Origin: Methanothrix sp.
Lineage (GTDB): Archaea; Halobacteriota; Methanosarcinia; Methanotrichales; Methanotrichaceae
Length of the DNA stretch: 5,065 nucleotides
Assembly: GCA_011391755.1 (NCBI GenBank)
Contig: JAABPZ010000128.1
Coordinates: forward strand, 1-5,065
Reading direction: 5' to 3'
Shown: positions 1 through 4,083 of the stretch, piece by piece
Position numbering within the stretch: position 1 is the first letter of the stretch
How the letters are laid out: every line of letters begins with the position of its first letter
Translations under genes and position numbers: made by a program
Notes under the pieces: generated by a model
Seen by the model: only the letters and a program-made list of their open reading frames with translations
What the model was told of the DNA's origin: nothing
The model's database searches: none

Positions 1-725
1 ATGGGTCCGATTGTTTTCGGCGTAGCATAGCCAATCTCAACAGCAAAGCCGAATGCTTTGACAGAAGCTGCGAACAGCTCTGAGATCTGTGCCTCCACAT
101 CAATGGAAAGATCCTTGGCCTTAAAGATCAAGCCACCCTCGTAGGCCGCTCGTAGTTCCAGGCCCACATTTCGGGGGAAGATCTCCATGATCTTCAAAAT
201 GTCCGCAGTCTTGGCGGAAACGACCTCTCCCTCTTTGGCTAAAGTGATCTTCTGGTTGATGACCACCTTTCCGCTTTTAATGGCGGCAGGAATGCCGGCT
301 GCTTGAAGCTTGCCGACCATGGGTCCTGGTGAGAACGAGGTCACTCCAGCCTCAATCACTATGTCTTTGGGAGCACGTGCACCGGCCTTGATGGGCATGG
401 GCTGTTTGCCCTTTACTAAGAGGCCGTTCAGCTTGAAGGGATTGTCATTGCTAAAGAGCAAAGCAGTCTGATCTTCAATGAAATTTGCCAGCGGTCTGAT
501 ATCCGGGGCAGAGGCCTCCAGGGCGCGGCGAGCGATGGTGTTCCTCACCATCCTTATCTCGACATTGCCTCTGAGACTGCCTCGCATCTGCTGCAGATTA
601 TCGGCTGGTATCTCCCGCACGCCTACAACGCCTACAACGCGGCTTTTTTTAATCATTTCGACAAGCTCTTCTACATCCCTAACCTTCCACTCAGGTATGT
701 GGGCAGTGTGACGATCTGTTGCCAT
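1..725 (-). CDS. rpl10: Large ribosomal subunit protein uL10 (archaeal L10/P0), 3'-truncated by window edge
   Basis: Base of the ribosomal stalk: it binds 23S rRNA near the GTPase centre together with L11 and carries the L12 dimers on its C-terminal helices. I translated 241 complete codons from ATG at 725-723; the frame is open to base 1, so the C-terminal part (L12-binding helices and charged tail) lies outside. Visible landmarks are the N-terminal rRNA-binding domain (about residues 10-105, with MRGSLRG near 47-53 and VRNTIARRALE at 60-70) and the archaeal/eukaryotic P0-specific insert (about 110-180, with SFSPGPMVGKLQAAGIPAAI at 130-149). Archaeal homologues are roughly 300-350 residues, so about two thirds is present. 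It is the last visible gene of the nusG-rpl11-rpl1-rpl10 operon, starts directly after the rpl1 stop (TAAATG), and is probably translationally coupled to it. rpl12 would be expected next, beyond the window; that is not seen. Confidence 0.95.
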   Translation of the reverse strand, partial: MATDRHTAHIPEWKVRDVEELVEMIKKSRVVGVVGVREIPADNLQQMRGSLRGNVEIRMVRNTIARRALEASAPDIRPLANFIEDQTALLFSNDNPFKLNGLLVKGKQPMPIKAGARAPKDIVIEAGVTSFSPGPMVGKLQAAGIPAAIKSGKVVINQKITLAKEGEVVSAKTADILKIMEIFPRNVGLELRAAYEGGLIFKAKDLSIDVEAQISELFAASVKAFGFAVEIGYATPKTIGP

Positions 726-740
726 TTAAATCACCTTTAT
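726..740 (-). promoter_or_regulatory. rpl10 ribosome binding site inside the end of rpl1
   Basis: The Shine-Dalgarno-like AGGTGA (736-731) lies 5 nt before the rpl10 ATG (725-723) and is formed by the last sense codons of rpl1 (AAG GTG ATT, Lys-Val-Ile) just before its TAA stop. The rpl1 stop and the rpl10 start abut with no spacer. This supports the chosen rpl10 start and suggests translational coupling between L1 and L10. Confidence 0.75.
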
Positions 741-1358
741 GGAAGGCCCCATGGTGGTCTTGACATAAACCGACTTCAGGTTATGTCGACCATCCTTGAG
801 GGTCTGCTCGAGCTTGACGATGACCGCTTCAATGTTTTCGGCCAGCTCTTTGGTATTCATATTTCGGTTCCCAACAGTCAGGTGAAAGGTCGGCTTGTCC
901 CGAGACCTGATCCTGATCATGTTCTTGAGCCTCTGTATCTGTGGGGTTACGTCCTGTGTCGGCGGCAGAGGTGTGGGCATCTTGCCCCTCTTGCCGAGAA
1001 TGGAACCCAGGCTCTTACCTATGACGGGCATGAACTGAGTCTCTGCTATGAAGAACTTGTACTCGTCTGCCAGTTTGCGCACAGCTCTCTTATCTCCGGC
1101 GAGTTCTTTGATCTCGTCCGCGGATATAACCCGGTCTGCGCCAGCGCTCTTGGCTCGAAGGCCAGTCTCTCCTGCAGCGAATACAGCGATCTTGGTCGGT
1201 TTGCCAAGTCCGTGGGGTAGGATAACCTCGGCATCGACTCTGTTTCCCGGCTGGGCTAAGTCGATGTTATGAAGGTTAATAGCCAGATCCACGCTTTCGC
1301 TGAACTTTCTGGCAGGTGCCTCAGTGATAGCCTGTTTAACGGCTTCTTCTATATCCAT
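726..1358 (-). CDS. rpl1: Large ribosomal subunit protein uL1
   Basis: Forms the L1 stalk on 23S rRNA helices 76-78, which moves during release of E-site tRNA; in bacteria and methanococci it also represses translation of its own mRNA. It has 210 residues, close to the usual archaeal size. Domain I is made of both ends of the chain (about 1-62 and 155-210) and domain II of the middle, including YKFFIAETQFMPVIGKSLG (100-118) and LGKRGKMPTPLPP (121-133). The RNA-contacting Thr-Met-Gly triad known from Thermus L1 is present as TMG (202-204) in YVKTTMGPSIKV, and Phe19 in RKFSESV matches the conserved RNA-binding phenylalanine. ATG 1358-1356 is preceded by GGAGG (1369-1365) with a 6-nt spacer. The preceding 56-nt gap to rpl11 is the longest in the operon and structured (see separate entry). 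Confidence 0.97.
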   Translation of the reverse strand: MDIEEAVKQAITEAPARKFSESVDLAINLHNIDLAQPGNRVDAEVILPHGLGKPTKIAVFAAGETGLRAKSAGADRVISADEIKELAGDKRAVRKLADEYKFFIAETQFMPVIGKSLGSILGKRGKMPTPLPPTQDVTPQIQRLKNMIRIRSRDKPTFHLTVGNRNMNTKELAENIEAVIVKLEQTLKDGRHNLKSVYVKTTMGPSIKVI

Positions 1359-1414
1359 TTCAATCCTCCGTAGTCTACGACTCTAGGTCTTCTACGGCTT
1401 CTCAAAAAAGAGAA
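1359..1414 (-). promoter_or_regulatory. Structured rpl11-rpl1 spacer; candidate L1 autoregulatory RNA element
   Basis: Read as mRNA, this spacer holds two adjacent potential hairpins. Hairpin A pairs UUCUC (1414-1410) with GAGAA (1403-1399) around a loop of six U. Hairpin B pairs CCGUAG (1397-1392) perfectly with CUACGG (1373-1368). Inside B a three-pair stem GAC/GUC (1389-1387 with 1381-1379) can form, leaving an asymmetric internal loop of 2 nt (AA) on the 5' side and 5 nt (GUAGA) on the 3' side. The 3' arm of B includes the first two G of the rpl1 Shine-Dalgarno GGAGG (1369-1365). Two stems separated by an asymmetric purine-rich internal loop is the general form of known L1 targets on mRNA and 23S rRNA. 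Pairing is seen; L1 binding is inference. A competing hairpin UCGUA/UACGG (1380-1376 with 1372-1368) is also possible. Confidence 0.45.
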
Positions 1415-1891
1415 TCATAATTCAGATAATAATATCTCATCGTATTTGCCGCTGGCTATCGCCAGTTGAGCCTCTTTGCTTTGCATACCATCAATGGATG
1501 CGCCTACAGACCCTGCTGTGCCGACGACCTCGCTGGCCGCGTTCTTCAGGGTTTTGGAGAGAAGGCCTTTTCTCTTGATGTTTGCAATCTTGAGGACCTG
1601 CTCCATAGTTATATTCCCGACGATGGTTTTGTCTCCAGTGCCTTTCTCTACGCCCATCTCCTTGATGATCAGGGCCGAGGTAGGAGGCGTTCCGACTTCG
1701 ATTTCGAATTCGGTTCTGGATTTCACGATGACCTTGACGGGAACTTGCATTCCATTTAGATCTTTGGTCTTTTCATTGATCTTGGCAACTACCTGAGCTA
1801 CATTTACGCCCAGAGGTCCCAGGGCCGGGCCCAAAGGTGGCCCCGCGCTGGCCTTTCCGCCAGGGACCAATGCTTCTACGACATTAGCCAA
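1415..1891 (-). CDS. rpl11: Large ribosomal subunit protein uL11 (TTG start)
   Basis: Binds the 23S rRNA GTPase-associated centre with L10 and helps elongation-factor GTP turnover. 158 residues, normal for archaea. The N-terminal domain carries the near-invariant proline/glycine motif GGKASAGPPLGPALGPLGVN (11-30); the C-terminal rRNA-binding domain spans about 75-150, with the lysine-rich NIKRKGLLSKTLKNAASEVVGT at 104-125. The start is TTG at 1891-1889: homologues begin at exactly this point, the in-frame codons upstream are GTA, CAA and then the stop TGA, and a strong GAGGTGA (1904-1898) sits 6 nt upstream. No ATG or GTG start is available in frame before the conserved VVEALVPGG segment. It lies 21 nt downstream of nusG in the same operon, and is followed by the structured 56-nt spacer before rpl1. 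Confidence 0.96.
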   Translation of the reverse strand: MANVVEALVPGGKASAGPPLGPALGPLGVNVAQVVAKINEKTKDLNGMQVPVKVIVKSRTEFEIEVGTPPTSALIIKEMGVEKGTGDKTIVGNITMEQVLKIANIKRKGLLSKTLKNAASEVVGTAGSVGASIDGMQSKEAQLAIASGKYDEILLSEL

Positions 1892-1915
1892 TACTTGTCA
1901 CCTCTAAATTTATTA
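1892..1915 (-). promoter_or_regulatory. rpl11 ribosome binding site and nusG multi-stop junction
   Basis: After the nusG stop TAA (1915-1913) the same reading frame meets TAA, ATT, TAG, AGG and TGA before the TTG of rpl11, so nusG and rpl11 are in the same frame but separated by four stops. The Shine-Dalgarno-like GAGGTGA (1904-1898) overlaps the last of these stops and decides the TTG start, with a 6-nt spacer. Confidence 0.8.
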
Positions 1916-2368
1916 AGTTCCATCTTTACTGAGCACGCGCACGTGATCTCCCCGTACTGTGATGGGGATAGGCACCATTGCTTCAAAGAGTTCCAAGGTT
2001 ATTTCTTCCTTGGCAACGTCCACGCGTTTGACCCTTGCCTTCTCTCCCTTGAACGGTCCGGATATGAGTTCGATAATGGCTCCTTCATTAATTCCGATTA
2101 CCGCCGGCTTGGGGGAGAGAAAGTGTTCAACCTCTCCGATGTTGGAGGCCCCCTTTATCACAGAGCGTGCGTGGGGTATTCCTTGAATCGCCTGATCTAC
2201 GATCTCTGGAGCTGGTGATTCCACAAGAACGTAGCCTTTCAGCACATCTGGTACCAGCAGTGCCCTTATATCATACTTTTCCTTGCGTGCTATCTGGGCG
2301 ATCATGTTGGCCACCGATCTTTCTTGATTCGCAGTGGTCTTCACAACATATATGCTGGTCTCGGACAT
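1913..2368 (-). CDS. spt5: Transcription elongation factor Spt5 (archaeal NusG)
   Basis: Universal elongation factor that binds the RNA polymerase clamp, closes it over the DNA cleft and increases processivity; its KOW domain can contact the ribosome or other factors. 151 residues, the usual archaeal length. The NGN domain covers about 5-85, beginning [20 protein letters not shown] (6-25) with the core GYVLVE at 45-50; the single KOW domain is at about 93-130, with [20 protein letters not shown] at 93-112. In archaea NGN normally pairs with Spt4 (RpoE2), which is not in this window. The ATG at 2368-2366 is the only start after an in-frame TAA at 2380-2378. It is the first gene of the operon and is divergent from the helix-turn-helix gene; the frequent upstream neighbour secE is absent here. 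Confidence 0.96.
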   Translation of the reverse strand: MSETSIYVVKTTANQERSVANMIAQIARKEKYDIRALLVPDVLKGYVLVESPAPEIVDQAIQGIPHARSVIKGASNIGEVEHFLSPKPAVIGINEGAIIELISGPFKGEKARVKRVDVAKEEITLELFEAMVPIPITVRGDHVRVLSKDGT

Positions 2369-2393
2369 TCCGCCTTCTTAGACGAATCTCGTG

Positions 2394-2406
2394 TATAAAA
2401 AGGTTT
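2394..2406 (-). promoter_or_regulatory. Proximal TATA box for the nusG operon
   Basis: Read on the minus strand, TTTTTATA (2401-2394) preceded by the A-rich ACAAAC (2408-2403 region, BRE-like) resembles an archaeal TATA/BRE pair. Transcription would be expected about 25 nt downstream, near 2369-2373, i.e. at or just before the nusG ATG, giving a leaderless or nearly leaderless message. That fits the poor Shine-Dalgarno (AAGGCGG, almost touching the ATG). It is inferred from sequence alone. Confidence 0.55.
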
Positions 2407-2425
2407 GTAATACAATGGAAATCTC

Positions 2426-2438
2426 TTTATACTATAAA
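2426..2438. promoter_or_regulatory. Symmetric TATA element of the divergent promoter
   Basis: TTTATA-C-TATAAA is an inverted repeat around one central base, so both strands read as a TATA box. On the plus strand TTTATA (2426-2431), preceded by GGAAATCTC as a BRE-like stretch, would place a start site near 2453-2456 for the gene at 2470. On the minus strand TTTATA (2438-2433) could give a second nusG start near 2410, with a leader of about 40 nt. The plus-strand assignment is the safer one, because the minus strand has a nearer TATA box. Confidence 0.55.
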
Positions 2439-2453
2439 CAAAGGTGTTTCCAA

Positions 2454-2469
2454 GGGGTGAGTATCTAAA
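2454..2469 (+). promoter_or_regulatory. Ribosome binding site of the CMI4-like gene
   Basis: GGGGTGA (2454-2460) lies 9 nt before the ATG at 2470 and ends in an in-frame TGA, which excludes any longer N-terminus. With the TATA box at 2426-2431 the leader would be very short, so the exact start site decides whether this site is fully transcribed. Confidence 0.6.
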
Positions 2470-3066
2470 ATGAGTGGCAGGACTGATCAGCTTCGGGACC
2501 TCGTTATGAAGATTGGCGCCACAACCAAGGTCGTGGAGAAGCAGGCCACCCGTCATGGTAGTCTCCGGGGAAGCGGTGAGATTGAGCGCGCTTTATTGGG
2601 AGTAGTCCGGGAGATGATAAATCAATACGGCATACAGACAAAGTTGACTGCCGAGCAGCTATCATCAGTTATCAGGCTATTTTATAAGAAACTAAGTGAT
2701 ACCGAGATCGCAGAGCAACTGGGTGATCGAGCCCTTAATAAAACCGTCAGCCGGGCCAGAATCAAGCTCCACTTATTCCGGGAGACTGATTTGAAACCTC
2801 CTTTCGACAAGGATGAGTTTCTCCGCCTAACGGATGCCAGTAAATCCGTCAAAGAGATGGCTGGATGTTTGCGGGTAGCTCCTTCCACCATATCGGAGTA
2901 CAGGAATATCTTCGACAGCCAGAAAGCATCGGAGAGGGATGGATACACAAAGCGTTTTTTGGAGATACTCTCCGATCAGGATGTCTCCGAGCGCATGGTG
3001 ACAGCCCACACCGAGGATGGTCTAGTGGACACCATCGATACCGACTATGAGGCGGCAGAGGCCTGA
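2470..3066 (+). CDS. Predicted double helix-turn-helix regulator, conditioned medium-induced protein 4 (CMI4)-like
   Basis: A 198-residue soluble protein with no signal peptide or membrane segment. I recognise the overall pattern from the archaeal family annotated 'conditioned medium-induced protein 4', known mainly from haloarchaea and methanogens; the biochemical role of that family is not established to my knowledge. Two likely helix-turn-helix units are visible: SDTEIAEQLGDRALNKTVSRAR (76-97), sigma-factor/resolvase-like and followed by IKLHLFRE, and KSVKEMAGCLRVAPSTISEYRN (125-146). The N-terminal part (1-60) is probably helical and partly basic; the C-terminus from about 165 is acidic and ends EAAEA. 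The ATG at 2470 follows GGGGTGA. The gene is divergent from the nusG-ribosomal protein operon across 101 bp and convergent, with a 16-nt gap, with the methyltransferase gene. DNA binding is inferred; control of the shared promoter region is a guess from position. Confidence 0.75.
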   Translation: MSGRTDQLRDLVMKIGATTKVVEKQATRHGSLRGSGEIERALLGVVREMINQYGIQTKLTAEQLSSVIRLFYKKLSDTEIAEQLGDRALNKTVSRARIKLHLFRETDLKPPFDKDEFLRLTDASKSVKEMAGCLRVAPSTISEYRNIFDSQKASERDGYTKRFLEILSDQDVSERMVTAHTEDGLVDTIDTDYEAAEA

Positions 3067-3082
3067 GAATCTACTGTGCGCA

Positions 3083-4081
3083 TTATCTTTGGCAGAGGAA
3101 TATTTGCCTTGTAAGGCTTCCGTGCACGCGATCCGTATGCTTTTGGATTATTTTGAAGCCCGCATTCGCGAGCAAGGCATCAAGCGAGCTATCTGCCACG
3201 ATTACCATGCGTCGATCAGGCTTAATCACCCGGAAGAGCTCGCTTAAACTTTCCTGCAAAAGAAATTCCTTCGACTTTGCCAGGATTTTAGCCGATCTTC
3301 CATAGGGCGTGTCCAGGACGGCAGCATCGATGGAAGAGTTTTGCAGTGGCAAGCGCTTGGCATCTCCCAATAAAAGAGAGCAGTCAAGTGTATGCAAATT
3401 GCATAAGGCACCCTTCACCAGCCGGGTCTGAACCTCGATACCCAGCCCCTGGATGCCTATCAAGCAGGCTTCGATCAGAATGCCACAGGTTCCGGCAAAG
3501 GGATCGAGCAGCATCTCGCCTGCCCGGACCTGGGTGAGGTTGATCAATGAGCGGGCCATGCGCGGCATAAGCACGCCTGGATGGAAAAAGGGCTTGAGGT
3601 GTGGCCGGCGTGCCTCAAAGGAGCTTCTATCGGTTCTGGCAACCTCGCGTCCCAGTACGATTCTTTCTGTGGTGATGACGGCTCGCAGCACCATCTTTGG
3701 ATTTTTCAGGTCTGCCTTGTAGCCTCTCTGAAAAAGGATGCGTCCTACCTCGCGCTCTACGGCATCTGCGCCAGGCGCAGCATCCTTGATACGCCGGCCC
3801 CTGACCAGATATCTCTCGTGGGGCAGCTCGATGAGGTTCACAGACTTTGCGAGTGCCTCCAGGGTTGCGTCAGAGATCGCCAGGACCTCGATGATGCGAT
3901 GGGTCAATGCCAGACGACTGCCCAATAATTGCACATCGAGGTCTTCCGCCTCCACTATCAGGCACTGGTCCAGAAAGGCGACCTCGCAAAAACGGGTGGA
4001 GTTGATCTCCACCAGGGCTAAGGCCTCGCTTCTCGGCAGGGTCTCATGTTCTCCGGACAGCTCAAAGGCGTAAGTCTTCAT
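3083..4081 (-). CDS. tRNA (guanine(10)-N2)-methyltransferase, TrmG10/Trm11-like THUMP enzyme with altered motifs
   Basis: Predicted to methylate N2 of G10 in tRNA (m2G10/m2,2G10) using S-adenosylmethionine, as characterised for the archaeal TrmG10 (Trm-G10) family. It has 332 residues, the family's usual size. The N-terminal ferredoxin-like/THUMP region spans about 1-150; a strongly diagnostic linker RRPHLKPFFHPGVLMPRMAR lies at 158-177; the Rossmann domain follows, with motif I DPFAGTCG (193-200), an acidic residue in GIEV (214-217), GDAKRLPL (239-246) and the catalytic motif DTPYGRS (257-263). The family norm is DPF.GTGG and DPPYG, so Cys199 (for Gly) and Thr258 (for Pro) are unusual. The ATG at 4081-4079 follows the upstream kinase stop by 2 nt without a good Shine-Dalgarno, suggesting coupled translation. 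The other candidate is a diverged THUMP methyltransferase with a different target. Confidence 0.87.
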   Translation of the reverse strand: MKTYAFELSGEHETLPRSEALALVEINSTRFCEVAFLDQCLIVEAEDLDVQLLGSRLALTHRIIEVLAISDATLEALAKSVNLIELPHERYLVRGRRIKDAAPGADAVEREVGRILFQRGYKADLKNPKMVLRAVITTERIVLGREVARTDRSSFEARRPHLKPFFHPGVLMPRMARSLINLTQVRAGEMLLDPFAGTCGILIEACLIGIQGLGIEVQTRLVKGALCNLHTLDCSLLLGDAKRLPLQNSSIDAAVLDTPYGRSAKILAKSKEFLLQESLSELFRVIKPDRRMVIVADSSLDALLANAGFKIIQKHTDRVHGSLTRQIFLCQR

Positions 4082-4083
4082 CC

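Noticed and set aside
618..640. Direct repeat of a 9-base unit (GCCTACAAC twice).
   Set aside because: It encodes the Val-Val-Gly repeat of the conserved L10 N-terminal strand and is explained by protein sequence.
644..650. Run of seven A on the coding strand of rpl10, a possible slippery site.
   Set aside because: The frame is conserved and continuous through it, and no alternative frame with a sensible product follows. It just encodes Lys-Lys-Ser.
699..1220. A 173-codon open frame on the plus strand opposite rpl1.
   Set aside because: It is antisense to a clearly conserved ribosomal protein gene, has no recognisable protein features, and is an ordinary by-product of codon use.
1046..1234. 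Other short open frames within rpl1, rpl11, nusG, the methyltransferase and the kinase (for example 1046-1234 minus, 1476-1796 plus, 3738-4073 plus, 4339-4629 plus).
   Set aside because: All lie inside or opposite well-supported conserved genes, and none has its own ribosome binding site or family resemblance that I can see.
1313..1334. Weak CAGG/CCUG inverted repeat about 25 nt into rpl1, near where Methanococcus has its L1 mRNA site.
   Set aside because: There are only four pairs and no resemblance to the methanococcal target; the spacer hairpin upstream is a much better candidate.
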